DNA from: CAVROT01 sp963722905
GTDB taxonomy: Bacteria > Pseudomonadota > Alphaproteobacteria > Rhodobacterales > Rhodobacteraceae
Assembly: GCA_963722905.1 (NCBI GenBank)
Contig: CAVROT010000016.1
Span: forward strand, 1 to 64,000
Direction: 5' to 3'
Length of the DNA stretch: 64,000 bases
A program made the position numbers and the translations under genes. The notes beneath the pieces were generated by a model that saw only the letters and a list, made by a program, of their open reading frames with translations, ran no database searches and was not told where the DNA came from. Shown one piece after another: positions 17,906 through 26,531 of this stretch (within the stretch, counting starts at the first letter, position 1; every line of letters starts with the position of its first letter).

Positions 17906-18146
17906 CAGGCGTCAGGCGATCGGCCGGCGCGCCATTCATCCGGCCCTGCCGCTGCGTCACGTGGCGCCCGGGCCACTGTTTCCCGCGGGTGGATAATACG
18001 ATTTTTCCGGTGCAACGTCGCCAACCCCTTGCCGCCGTCCTGCCTCGCGGGATCGGGGGAGTTGAAATTCGCGGGTATCTGGAAATTTCGAGCACATGCT
18101 ATCCTTGTGTTAAGGATTCGTTTACAACTTCACCGGAAGGTCTGTC

Positions 18147-18362
18147 ATGGCGAACGACTGGATACTCGACGTATTGACCGATTTGTCAGTCTTCGCCAGC
18201 AGAAACGAGATGTCGGCCCTGTCGGCCGAGTTGGACCGCGCGCGAGATGTCGCCGCGTACGAACTCGGTGCCGGTCCGATACGGGTGGAGTACGCGCGTG
18301 ACGACGAGGGACGGCAAGCTGGAAGCCTCGGTCAGGCAGGTGCAATCCGCCACCACTCTTGA
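18147..18362 (+). CDS. Small conserved-looking protein overlapping luxR
   Basis: A 71-residue acidic protein beginning MANDWILDVLTDLSVFA, preceded by a good GGAAGG ribosome site six bases before the ATG. Its last 65 bases overlap the start of luxR in another frame. From memory, similar short proteins starting with a WILDVL-type motif occur next to LuxR regulators in roseobacters, but this was not checked. The N-terminal 45 residues look like two amphipathic helices; the C-terminal end, inside the overlap, is low-complexity. Function unknown; a modulator of the adjacent receptor is one possibility. Confidence 0.6.
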   Translation: MANDWILDVLTDLSVFASRNEMSALSAELDRARDVAAYELGAGPIRVEYARDDEGRQAGSLGQAGAIRHHS

Positions 18363-19020
18363 CGAACTTACCGAAGCGATCGTCGCCCTTCGCGACCTCT
18401 TCAGGGTCGAACATCTTATCTACCACTCTGTCAACGGCGTGGGCGGACAGTATGCGGTGCTGACCTACGATCAGGCCTGGGTCGATCGCTACGTCGAACT
18501 GGACTATGCGCGGGTGGATCCCGTGGTCCTCGGGTGTTTCCGGCGCTTCCGTCCGGTGAACTGGAAGGAACTGGACTGGTCTTCCCGGGCGGCGCGCGCG
18601 TTCCTGGAGGACTCGATGGCCCACGGGGTCGGCAATCAGGGCTACTCGGTGCCGATCCGCGGCCCCAACGGTCAGTTCGCTCTCTTTACGGTGAACCAGA
18701 GTTGCAGCGATGCCGAGTGGGAGAAATATACCAACCGGCACATGTCGAACGTGATCCTCATGGCGCATTACATCAATCAGAAGGCGCTGGAGATCGAGCG
18801 GGGCAGCGACCTCACGCCGGGCCAGCGTCTGAGTCCGCGCGAGATCGACGCGCTGACGATGCTGGCCGCCGGCATGAACCGCGCCCAGGCGGCCGAGGCG
18901 CTGGCCATTTCCGAGCACACGCTGCGCGTCTATGTCGAGGGCGCAAGGTTCAAGCTCGGCGCATCCAACACGACCCATGCGGTCGCGCGCGCGCTCACGA
19001 TGGGCCTCGTCGTCGTCTGA
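18298..19020 (+). CDS. luxR: LuxR-family acyl-homoserine-lactone-responsive regulator
   Basis: A quorum-sensing transcription factor. The GTG at 18298 gives 240 residues, the usual family length, and follows GGTGGAG eight bases upstream; an in-frame ATG at 18247 is possible but has no clear ribosome site. The autoinducer domain keeps the invariant residues: Trp, Tyr, Asp and Pro in WVDRYVELDYARVDPVV, Trp in VNWKEL and the Gly of GNQGYSVPI. The C-terminal LuxR helix-turn-helix runs from LSPREIDALTMLAAG to ARALTMGLV. luxI follows 167 bases downstream, so this is a cognate pair. Confidence 0.93.
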   Translation: MTTRDGKLEASVRQVQSATTLDELTEAIVALRDLFRVEHLIYHSVNGVGGQYAVLTYDQAWVDRYVELDYARVDPVVLGCFRRFRPVNWKELDWSSRAARAFLEDSMAHGVGNQGYSVPIRGPNGQFALFTVNQSCSDAEWEKYTNRHMSNVILMAHYINQKALEIERGSDLTPGQRLSPREIDALTMLAAGMNRAQAAEALAISEHTLRVYVEGARFKLGASNTTHAVARALTMGLVVV

Positions 19021-19119
19021 GGGCTGTCAGGCTCTGATTTTCATATGCTTTTCGCTCGCCCCGTGGCGGATCGCGCCAATAGATCGTTCAAGTTGTTCCT
19101 ATTTCGTTCCGCAACCGTG

Positions 19120-19150
19120 CGGTAACCCTACCAGCCATTAACCAATACCG
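19120..19150. promoter_or_regulatory. Candidate LuxR-binding dyad upstream of luxI
   Basis: An interrupted dyad CGGTA...TACCG spans 19120-19150, 38-68 bases before the luxI start, and encloses CCTACCAG, which is like half of a lux/cin box. The other half is weak, so this is a low-confidence site. The surrounding 19040-19150 stretch is more AT-rich than the genes and is the natural place for the luxI promoter. Confidence 0.25.
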
Positions 19151-19187
19151 AGGCATCACCGAACCGTCAGAAAGACGGAGCGGATCG

Positions 19188-19802
19188 ATGATCAGATACA
19201 TATACGCCGATGCATTGCATGAATTCCCGAAGCTTGCCGCGACGATGTTCGCCGACCGGGCCGCCCAGTTCGCCGGCCGGCTGAAATGGGACGTGACCGT
19301 ACATGCCGACGGCGGCGAGCGCGATCAGTACGATCCGCTCAATCCCCTCTATGTCATCTGGGAGCGGCCGGACGGCACGCATGGCGGCTCCATGCGGTTC
19401 CTGCCCAGCACCGGGCGCACGATGCTGTCCGAGCATTTCGCCCATATCGAGGGCGACTACCGTCCGGACCCGGGAACCTGGGAATGCACGCGCTTCTGCC
19501 TCGCCCCGGGCGAGGGCGGGCAGGTGACGGCCGTGTTGCTGGCGGCGGCGGCGGACATGGGCCTGCGGCTGGGCCTGGGCCAGTCGGTCGGCGTGTTCGA
19601 CGCCTGCATGTTGCGGGTCTACCGCCGCTCGGGCTGGGTGCCGCGCGTCCTGGGCCGCGCGGACGGTATCTGCGCCGGCGAGTGGACCTTCACGCCCGAG
19701 ATACGCGACGCCCTGCTGGAGCGGGCCGGCGTGACGGCCACGGTCGCCGAGCACTGGTTCCGCCGCAGCTTCGGCGCCGTGGAGGTGGCCCTGGCCGCCT
19801 GA
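19188..19802 (+). CDS. luxI: Acyl-homoserine-lactone synthase
   Basis: A 204-residue LuxI-family enzyme that makes the acyl-homoserine lactone signal from S-adenosylmethionine and an acyl carrier protein. Conserved positions are present: ADRAAQFAGRLKWDV (Arg, Phe and Trp of the substrate pocket), DQYDPLNPLYVIW (the Asp-Asp pair), GSMRFLPST (catalytic-region Arg) and WECTRFCL (Glu-Arg). The ATG at 19188 has GGAG seven bases upstream. It follows luxR in the same direction. Acyl chain length cannot be predicted from this. Confidence 0.95.
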   Translation: MIRYIYADALHEFPKLAATMFADRAAQFAGRLKWDVTVHADGGERDQYDPLNPLYVIWERPDGTHGGSMRFLPSTGRTMLSEHFAHIEGDYRPDPGTWECTRFCLAPGEGGQVTAVLLAAAADMGLRLGLGQSVGVFDACMLRVYRRSGWVPRVLGRADGICAGEWTFTPEIRDALLERAGVTATVAEHWFRRSFGAVEVALAA

Positions 19803-19844
19803 GTGGCGCTGGGCAAGGACGGGGCGCCCGGCTAGGGTCGGGCG

Positions 19845-21392
19845 ATGCCGCCCGCCCCGCCAGATCCCGTCCTTTCCGACGACCAGGCCAGCGCCCGCGC
19901 CAGCGTCGAAGCGGCGCTGCGGGCGGCCGGCGTCGACATCGCGGCCGGCACGACGACGCCGTCCGCCGAAGGCGAGGGGCGCGTCCTGGCCGTGATCGGC
20001 AAGGCGGGGTCGGGAAAGACCCTGCTGCTGGCGCAGCTCTACCGCGCACTGACCGCCGCAGGCGTCGACATCGTGTCGGGCGACTATGAGGGGCGCCGCC
20101 GCAAGGACCGGCGCACACTCGCGATCCTGGCGCCAACGAACAAGGCCGCGAGCGTCCTGCGCGGGCGCGGCGTGCCTGCGACGACGATCCACCGCATCCT
20201 CTACACCCCGATCTACGACCCGGAATACGAGAAGATCGCCGAATGGCTGGCCGGCAACGGCGACCGTCCGACAGTCGAGGGGATGAGCGAGGCGGCGCTG
20301 GACCGGGCGGCCGAGTTCTACGTCCAGCACGCGTCGGTGCCCGGCGCCTTGGCCACGGCGGGCTTGCGCGGATCGGACTTCATCACCGGATGGAAGCGCC
20401 GCGAGGACCCGCTGGACATCGGGTTCGTCGACGAATCCTCGATGCTGGACGGGCGCCAGCTGGAGGATCTGGCCGAGATTTTCCCGACGCTCATTCTCTT
20501 CGGCGATCCTGCCCAGCTGCCCCCGGTGAAAGGCGACGGCCGGATGGTGTTCGAGGGGCTGCCGCCCGCCCGTGTCCTGACGCTGCACCGCGTCCACCGC
20601 CAGGCGGCGGGCAGCCCCATACTGGACCTGGCCCACGCGCTGGGCGATCCCGACCTCGATTTCGCGACGTTCGAGGACATGGTGCGCGAGGCGGCGGCGC
20701 GCGACGAACGCGTCGTCGTCGCGCAGCGGGTGGAGGCGGCGCGCATGGCCCGGTCGCCGGTGCTGGTCTGGCGCAATGCCACGCGGGTCCGCCTCATCGC
20801 GGCATTTCGCGCCGCCTACGGTGCGCCGCCGGATGCGCTCCTCCCCGGCGAGCCGCTGATCTGCGACGGGCTGGAGCTTCCGTTGAAGCATCGCAAGAAG
20901 CGCATCGACCTCGAGGCGCGCGGCCTCATCAAGGGCGCACAGGTCATCTGGCTGGGGCCGGGCCGCCGCCCCGGCTTCTCTCGCCTGCACGTCATCGGCG
21001 CGCCCGAGCCGCAGTTGAGTGCCGCGTCCATCGTCAAGATCGAGGCGCCGGGCGAGGACGAGCCGTTCATCCCCTTCGCGGCCGGCATGGGGGCGACGTT
21101 CCTGCACGGCGCTGCGGTCACGATCCACAAGGCGCAGGGGTCTCAGTGGCCCGACGTGCAGGTCTTCGCGCCCGACCTGATGGTGGCGGCGCGCATGGGC
21201 CGGACCGAGGGCGGCGTCGCCCTGTGGAAGCGTCTGGCCTATGTCGCGATCACCCGCGCCGAGGAGCGTCTGCACTGGTGCGTCCGCGCGGCCCTTGCCC
21301 GCCCGACCGAACCGCTGGGCGTGGAGGATCTGGCCGCCGCCGCCCCCCTGACGCTGGAGCATACCGCCGAGGGGGAAACCGCGGACGGGTGA
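19845..21392 (+). CDS. RecD-like superfamily 1 DNA helicase
   Basis: A 515-residue ATP-dependent helicase of the RecD2/Pif1-like group with a UvrD_C_2 end. Helicase motifs in order: I VIGKAGSGKTLLL, Ia ILAPTNKAASVLRG, II IGFVDESSMLD, III ILFGDPAQLPPVKG, V TIHKAQGSQWPDV and VI RLAYVAITRAEERLHW. It lacks the RecBCD-specific N-terminal domain, so it is a stand-alone helicase. Start at ATG 19845, 42 bases past luxI. Its stop lies 20 bases from the convergent TIGR02186 gene. Confidence 0.88.
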   Translation: MPPAPPDPVLSDDQASARASVEAALRAAGVDIAAGTTTPSAEGEGRVLAVIGKAGSGKTLLLAQLYRALTAAGVDIVSGDYEGRRRKDRRTLAILAPTNKAASVLRGRGVPATTIHRILYTPIYDPEYEKIAEWLAGNGDRPTVEGMSEAALDRAAEFYVQHASVPGALATAGLRGSDFITGWKRREDPLDIGFVDESSMLDGRQLEDLAEIFPTLILFGDPAQLPPVKGDGRMVFEGLPPARVLTLHRVHRQAAGSPILDLAHALGDPDLDFATFEDMVREAAARDERVVVAQRVEAARMARSPVLVWRNATRVRLIAAFRAAYGAPPDALLPGEPLICDGLELPLKHRKKRIDLEARGLIKGAQVIWLGPGRRPGFSRLHVIGAPEPQLSAASIVKIEAPGEDEPFIPFAAGMGATFLHGAAVTIHKAQGSQWPDVQVFAPDLMVAARMGRTEGGVALWKRLAYVAITRAEERLHWCVRAALARPTEPLGVEDLAAAAPLTLEHTAEGETADG

Positions 21393-21412
21393 TCCGTTGC
21401 TGCCAGCGCAAT

Positions 21413-22213
21413 TCACCCCTGCAGATAACGGAACGCCGCGGAGGCCCCCCATCCCGCGGCGATGGCGATCGCCAGCGACATCAGGCCGTAGAGCAACGGT
21501 TGCTCGTGCGCGAGGACGTAGAGGAACCGCTCCAGCCCGACCTTCTGGACGAAGATGACCGTCTCGAACGTCGCCTCGACGCGACCGTCGCGGGTCAGGA
21601 AGACGCGGGCGGTGTAGTTGCCCTCGACCAGGTTGGCGGGCAGGGCAATGTCGGTCGAGAACAGCGTCTCATCCTCTATCCGCACGGTGGAGGGTCGGGT
21701 CTGATAGAGGTCCGCCGCCTCGCGGATGCGGATCAGCGCATCGGTGAACGTGGTGGCGTCCGCGATCTCGGGCGGCGCGCCGACGGACCTTATGGCGCGG
21801 GGTATGGTGATGCGGTGGCGCAGGTCCGACGTTTCGCTCAGGACCTCGGGGATCGGTCCGCTGGTGGCCACGGCGTAGAAGCTGGGGGCGGCGTCCACGT
21901 CGACGGCGGCGCGGTTCACCCAGATGCCGCCCCAGCGATCCTTGCGCCGCACGGTGACGGGCTGGAGCGGCCCCGCGACGGTCACGATGACGGCCAGCGG
22001 CGGATCGGCCAGCGGAGCCAGCCGCTTCATGGCGCCGTAGATCAGGATCTCGCTGCCCGTGAAGCTGGTGCCGATCGCGATGCGGGTCTGGCTGAGCCTG
22101 GCCACGACGCCGACGTCCTGTGCGGGTGCGCCGCGGGCAGCGGTGTCGGCTGTCTGCGACGGCGCGGCCGCCGGCAGGAGGAGACCGAGGAAAAGGGCGA
22201 GGACGCGGATCAA
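21413..22213 (-). CDS. TIGR02186 family membrane-anchored periplasmic protein
   Basis: A 266-residue protein with an N-terminal signal peptide (IRVLALFLGLLLPAAAPSQ), a periplasmic beta-rich domain and one C-terminal helix (LYGLMSLAIAIAAGWGASAA). Family TIGR02186 is known to be encoded beside TauE/SafE permeases, as here, but its function is undefined. The best start is a TTG at 22213 that overlaps the permease stop (TTGA), because the signal peptide begins exactly there; no ATG or GTG is near. The frame remains open to 23158 but that part only mirrors the permease gene. Confidence 0.82.
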   Translation of the reverse strand: MIRVLALFLGLLLPAAAPSQTADTAARGAPAQDVGVVARLSQTRIAIGTSFTGSEILIYGAMKRLAPLADPPLAVIVTVAGPLQPVTVRRKDRWGGIWVNRAAVDVDAAPSFYAVATSGPIPEVLSETSDLRHRITIPRAIRSVGAPPEIADATTFTDALIRIREAADLYQTRPSTVRIEDETLFSTDIALPANLVEGNYTARVFLTRDGRVEATFETVIFVQKVGLERFLYVLAHEQPLLYGLMSLAIAIAAGWGASAAFRYLQG

Positions 22214-23124
22214 TGCCCGCCACCCGGGCCGAGGGAGTAGAGCTCGTCGGGCCGGATCAGCAGGCCGGCCGCGAGGTTGCCGCAGACCAGCAGCACCATG
22301 CCGGCGAGGAGGATGCGCAACTGCTCGGCCTTGAGCCGGGTGCCGATCCGCGCGCCGATCTGCGCGCCGACGACGCCGCCCACCAGCAGCAGGACGGCCA
22401 GCAGCATGTCGACCGTGTAGTTCGTCGTGGCGTGCAGCAGGGTGGTGAAGGCGGTCACGAAGATGATCTGGAAGAGCGACGTACCGACGACGACCTTCGT
22501 GGGCATGCCCAGCAGGTAGATCATGGCGGGCACCATGATGAACCCGCCGCCGACGCCCATGATCGCGGCCAGCACACCCACACAGAGCCCGATCACCAGC
22601 GGCGGGATGACCGAGATGTAGAGCCCCGAGGCGCGGAACTTCATCTTCAGCGGCAGCGCGTGGACCCAGCCGTGGCGGCGCCGCTGCGGCGGGACGCCGC
22701 GCCGCGTCTTGCGGATGGCGTTGAGGGATTCCACGAACATCAGCGCGCCGATCACGCCGAGGAAGACGACGTAGCAGAGCTTGACCAGCAGATCGACCTG
22801 GCCCGAGGCGCGCAGGAGGTTGAATATCTGCACCCCCAGCGCGGCGCCGACCAGACCGCCCATCAGCAGGACGCACCCCATGCGCAGATCCACGGTACGC
22901 CGCCGCAGATGCGCCAGCACGCCCGAGAAGGACGAGGCGACGATCTGGTTGGCCTCGGTCGCGACGGCGACGGCGGGCGGTATGCCGATCATGAAGAGGA
23001 GCGGCGTCATCAGGAAGCCGCCGCCGACCCCGAACATGCCCGACAGGACGCCCACCAGCCCGCCCAGGCCCAGAAGGACCAGCGCGTTGACCGAGACCTC
23101 GGCGATGGGCAGGTAGATCTGCAT
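22210..23124 (-). CDS. TauE/SafE family anion permease
   Basis: A 304-residue inner-membrane protein with about eight helices and two repeats carrying the family motif: GGLVGVLSGMFGVGGGFLMTP in the first and GVLAAIMGVGGGFIMVP in the second. TauE/SafE proteins export sulfite or sulfoacetate or handle other organic anions. The downstream gene encodes the usual TIGR02186 partner and is translationally coupled. The substrate cannot be decided; sulfite is the common guess. Confidence 0.9.
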   Translation of the reverse strand: MQIYLPIAEVSVNALVLLGLGGLVGVLSGMFGVGGGFLMTPLLFMIGIPPAVAVATEANQIVASSFSGVLAHLRRRTVDLRMGCVLLMGGLVGAALGVQIFNLLRASGQVDLLVKLCYVVFLGVIGALMFVESLNAIRKTRRGVPPQRRRHGWVHALPLKMKFRASGLYISVIPPLVIGLCVGVLAAIMGVGGGFIMVPAMIYLLGMPTKVVVGTSLFQIIFVTAFTTLLHATTNYTVDMLLAVLLLVGGVVGAQIGARIGTRLKAEQLRILLAGMVLLVCGNLAAGLLIRPDELYSLGPGGGH

Positions 23125-23249
23125 GCGGCGGCACTCCGGGCGGCCCTGGTGCCGTCAAACCATCGCTCGCTCCGGGGCGCCAGTGGGCCGTTTGAATAAA
23201 CCCCCGGTGATGCGCGCGGGCCAGCGGCGGGCGTCGTCCGGCCTTCGGA

Positions 23250-24002
23250 TCAACCGGTGCCCATCGCCTTGAGGAATGCGCGCAGGACCCGCTCCAGCTT
23301 GGCCGCGCCCAGGGGGGCCATCGCCTTGGTATGGTCGTGGCTGATGGCCTCGTCGCTCATCCCGGCAGCCATGTTGGTGATGGTCGAGATGGCGGCGACC
23401 CGCAGCCCGAGGAAGCGCGCGAGGATGACCTCGGGCACCGTCGACATGCCCACGGCGTCGGCGCCCAGAGTGCGGATCGCCCGAATCTCGGCCGGAGTCT
23501 CGAACGAGGGGCCGGAGTACCAGGCGTAGACGCCGCTGTGTAGCGTCTCGCCCGCCGTGTGGGCCGCCGCCATCAGCGCCGCGCGGAGGGCGGGGTCGTA
23601 GGCGTCGCCCATGGGGACGAAACGGGCATCCGACGGCTCTCCGATAAGGGGATTGAGGCCGGAAAAGTTGATATGGTCGTTCAGCGCCATGATGCTGCCG
23701 GTGGGCATGTCGGGGCGCAGCGATCCGGCGGCGTTCGTGGCCAGCAGCGTGTCGGCGCCGAGGCCCCTGAGCACCTCCAGCGGCAGGCGCATGGCGTCGG
23801 CGCGACCGGATTCGTAGTAGTGCGACCGCCCGCCCAGCACGGCGACACGCACCCCCTCCAGATCGCCGACGGTCAGCTTCGGCACGTGGCCGGAGACCCC
23901 GGCGTGTGGAAAGCCGGGCAGATCGGCGTAGTCGATGGCGGTACCCGTCACCGCGTCGGCCAGCCCGGCGAGGCCCGACCCGAGGATAAGGCCCACCCGC
24001 AC
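23250..24002 (-). CDS. Purine nucleoside phosphorylase
   Basis: Cleaves purine nucleosides with phosphate to the base and ribose 1-phosphate. Family signatures are GLILGSGLAGLAD (phosphate site), GRSHYYESG, LLATNAAGSL (base pocket), YSGPSFETPAEIRAI and VGMSTVPEVILARF. The GTG at 24002 gives 250 residues but starts exactly at a conserved strand. The same frame is open upstream to 24086 with plausible family residues (DLVARVRGRAG), so the real start may lie upstream at a rarer codon such as CTG 24071, overlapping the permease stop. It is the last gene of the nucleoside uptake operon and processes the imported substrate. Confidence 0.92.
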   Translation of the reverse strand: MRVGLILGSGLAGLADAVTGTAIDYADLPGFPHAGVSGHVPKLTVGDLEGVRVAVLGGRSHYYESGRADAMRLPLEVLRGLGADTLLATNAAGSLRPDMPTGSIMALNDHINFSGLNPLIGEPSDARFVPMGDAYDPALRAALMAAAHTAGETLHSGVYAWYSGPSFETPAEIRAIRTLGADAVGMSTVPEVILARFLGLRVAAISTITNMAAGMSDEAISHDHTKAMAPLGAAKLERVLRAFLKAMGTG

Positions 24003-24072
24003 CGGCGCGTCACCGGCGCGGCCGCGGACCCTTGCGACCAGGTCGCGCGCGGCATCGGTCAGGGTATCCAGC

Positions 24073-25071
24073 TCAGCGCTCCTTCACGTAGGGTTCGCCG
24101 CCGGCGCGCGGCGGGGTGGCGCGGCCGACGAAGCCTGCCAGGATCACGACGGTCAGGATGTAGGGCAGGGCCTGCATGAACTGCGAGGGGATCGGGATGC
24201 CGGCCACGTCGATGTTCTGGAAACGGTTTCCCACCGCCTCCAGCAGGCCGAAGAGGAGGCAGGCGCTCAGGCAGTACCACGGCCGCCACTTGGCGAAGAT
24301 CAGCGCGGCCAGCGCGATGAACCCGCGCCCCGCCGTCATGTCCTTGACGAAGCCGGCGGCGAGACCGGTGGCAAGATAGGCGCCCGCGAGGCCGCAGAGC
24401 AGACCCGCGATCAGGACGGCCGAATAGCGCAGCCTCACGACGCTGACCCCGGCGGTATCGACGGCGCCGGGGTTCTCGCCCACCGCGCGCAGGCGCAGGC
24501 CGAACCGCGTGCGAAACAGCACCCACCACGACAGCGGCACGGCCAGGATGGCGACGTAGACCAGGATGGTGTGGCCCGAGACGAGGTTCCAGTAGACCGA
24601 CGAGAGGCCGCTGGGATCCTCGCCCCCCGCCCGCGCCGCGCGGTAGGCGTCGCGCATCGCGACGGCGCCGGGCCATTCGAGGTTGTCGAACCGCGCCCCG
24701 CCGCTGAGGCTGGGCGTGCGGCCGCCCTGGGCGAACCAGTCCTGCGCGATCAGCACGGTCATCCCGGCGGCCAGGAAGTTGATCGCCACGCCGGAGATCA
24801 GTTGGTCGCCCCGGAAGGTGATGGAGGCGACGCCGTGGATCAGCGCGAAGGCCAGGCTGGCCACGATGCCCGCGCAGAGGCCCAGCCAGACCGATCCGGT
24901 CGTCGCCGCGACGGCCGCGCTGAAGAAGGCGGCGACCAGCATCTTGCCCTCCAGCCCGATGTCGAAGACGCCCGCCCGCTCCGAGAACAGTCCCGCGAGG
25001 CAGGCCAGCAGGAGCGGCGTGGCCAGCCGCACCGTGCTGTCGAGGATCTGGACGATGGTCAGGATGTCCAT
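24073..25071 (-). CDS. Nucleoside ABC transporter permease (NupQ/YufQ-like)
   Basis: A 332-residue BPD_transp_2 family permease with about eight to ten helices. It starts MDILTIVQILDSTVRLATP and carries LFSERAGVFDIGLEGKML, the conserved N-terminal block of this permease type that pairs with BMP-family binding proteins. It forms a heterodimer with the permease encoded just upstream (four bases apart). The placement with a BMP protein and a purine nucleoside phosphorylase points to nucleoside uptake. Confidence 0.9.
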   Translation of the reverse strand: MDILTIVQILDSTVRLATPLLLACLAGLFSERAGVFDIGLEGKMLVAAFFSAAVAATTGSVWLGLCAGIVASLAFALIHGVASITFRGDQLISGVAINFLAAGMTVLIAQDWFAQGGRTPSLSGGARFDNLEWPGAVAMRDAYRAARAGGEDPSGLSSVYWNLVSGHTILVYVAILAVPLSWWVLFRTRFGLRLRAVGENPGAVDTAGVSVVRLRYSAVLIAGLLCGLAGAYLATGLAAGFVKDMTAGRGFIALAALIFAKWRPWYCLSACLLFGLLEAVGNRFQNIDVAGIPIPSQFMQALPYILTVVILAGFVGRATPPRAGGEPYVKER

Positions 25072-25075
25072 GCCG

Positions 25076-26185
25076 CTACTCCGCCGGGGTGACGGGATGC
25101 GGGTCGCGCCGGCCGAAGCGCAAAAAGAGGCCGGTGAGCGGCCCCCGCACCATGCCGTCCAGCGCGCCGGTGAAGAGGATCACCAGCGCCTGGATCACGA
25201 CGATCATCTCGCGCGGGACGCTGGTCTCGAACTCCAGCTCGGCGCCGCCCTGGTAGAGCGCGCCGAAGAGGACCGCGGCCAGCACCACGCCGACCGGGTG
25301 GCTGCGGCCCATCAGCGCCACGGCGATCCCGACGAAGCCCGCGCCCAGTACGTTGTCCTGCAGCAGGCGCTGCTGTTCGCCCATCACCGCGTTGACCGCC
25401 ATCAGCCCGGCCAGCGCGCCCGAGATCAGCATGGCGATCATCGTGATGCGGAAGGGCGAGATGCCGGCGTAGACGGCGGCGCTCTCGGAATGGCCGTAGG
25501 CGCGGATCTCGTAGCCCAGCCGGGTGCGCCAGATCAGCAGCCAGACCGCCCAGCCGGCGATCAGAGCCACGACGAAGGCGACATTGAGCGGCGTGCGGCT
25601 GAAGGGCACGCCGATCACGGCCAGCACGTCGCGGGCGGTGGGCAGGAACGCGCCCTCGGGGAAGCGGGCGGTCTCGGGCGCCATGCCGGGGGCCTTCAGG
25701 GTGGAGACCAGAAGGTACACGAGCAGGGCGTAGGCGATGTAGTTGAACATGATCGTCGTGATGACGATGTGGCTGCCGCGCCGGGCCTGGAGGTAGGCCG
25801 GGATCGCCGCCCAGCCGGCACCGAAGAGCGCGCCGCCCAGCATCGCGGCCGGCAGGGCGAGGATCCAGTGCGGCCACGGCACCGACAGGCAGACCAGCGC
25901 CACGCCCAGCGCGCCCAGCTGGGCCTGCCCCTCTCCCCCGATGTTGAAGAGCCGGGCGTGGAACGCGACCGCGACGGCGAGGCCGGTGAAGATGAAGTTG
26001 GTGGCGTAGAAGAGCGTGTAGCCCCAGCCGTAGGTCGATCCGACGGCGCCCTCGACCATGATGGTCAGGGCGGTGATGGGGTTCTGCCCGACGGCCAGCA
26101 GCACCAGGCCCGACACGAAGAGCGCGAGCGCCAGGTTTATGAGCGGGATCAGGACGACGTCCGCCCAGGGGGGGAGGCGGGTCAT
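25076..26185 (-). CDS. Nucleoside ABC transporter permease (NupP/YufP-like)
   Basis: A 369-residue BPD_transp_2 permease with an extra N-terminal helix (VLIPLINLALALFVSGLVLLA) before the core. The family block FHARLFNIGGEGQAQLGALG is present. It partners the shorter permease encoded downstream. The gene lies after a small coiled-coil protein gene, which interrupts an otherwise standard ATPase-permease-permease order. Confidence 0.9.
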   Translation of the reverse strand: MTRLPPWADVVLIPLINLALALFVSGLVLLAVGQNPITALTIMVEGAVGSTYGWGYTLFYATNFIFTGLAVAVAFHARLFNIGGEGQAQLGALGVALVCLSVPWPHWILALPAAMLGGALFGAGWAAIPAYLQARRGSHIVITTIMFNYIAYALLVYLLVSTLKAPGMAPETARFPEGAFLPTARDVLAVIGVPFSRTPLNVAFVVALIAGWAVWLLIWRTRLGYEIRAYGHSESAAVYAGISPFRITMIAMLISGALAGLMAVNAVMGEQQRLLQDNVLGAGFVGIAVALMGRSHPVGVVLAAVLFGALYQGGAELEFETSVPREMIVVIQALVILFTGALDGMVRGPLTGLFLRFGRRDPHPVTPAE

Positions 26186-26219
26186 CGGACCGTCATCCGG
26201 TCTGACCGGCGCGAGGCGA

Positions 26220-26468
26220 TCAGGTGCCGGCGAGGTACCTCAGGACCGTGCCGATCACGGCCACCAAAGCGAGCGTCGCGCCCGATGCGACGACGGCGGG
26301 GTACCAGCGGTTTTCGCTGTTCAGCTTCGAGGTCTCGGCAATCAGTTTTGCGATTTCGGCCGTCATCCTGCCGTCGATCTCGGCGCGCGTCTTCTCGTTT
26401 TGCAGACGGATGCCCTCCAACTCGACCCTGAGCCGTTCGTTCTGGAGCTCCAGTTCGGCGGTCGTCAT
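26220..26468 (-). CDS. Small coiled-coil, single-membrane-helix protein
   Basis: An 82-residue protein of unknown function. The ATG at 26468 is chosen because GGAG lies eight bases before it; a TTG at 26474 is the only alternative. The first 50 residues form a charged heptad-like coiled coil (ELELQNERLRVELEGIRLQ), followed by one hydrophobic helix (YPAVVASGATLALVAVIGTVL) near the C-terminus. It sits between the ATPase and the permease genes of the nucleoside importer. It may be an accessory factor of the transporter or a separate membrane protein; no family is recognised. Confidence 0.65.
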   Translation of the reverse strand: MTTAELELQNERLRVELEGIRLQNEKTRAEIDGRMTAEIAKLIAETSKLNSENRWYPAVVASGATLALVAVIGTVLRYLAGT

Positions 26469-26531
26469 CGGCAATGCTCCATTTGCATACCGAGGAAGAT
26501 AGGAAGCGCCGGCTGTATTGGCAACGGACCC

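Noticed and set aside
20243..22240. 665-codon plus-strand frame overlapping the helicase
   Set aside because: It is out of frame with the helicase motifs and reads through the convergent TIGR02186 gene; the composition is typical of GC-rich shadow frames.
22214..23158. N-terminal extension of the TIGR02186 protein up to 23158
   Set aside because: The extension only mirrors the TauE permease gene in another frame; the signal peptide begins at TTG 22213.
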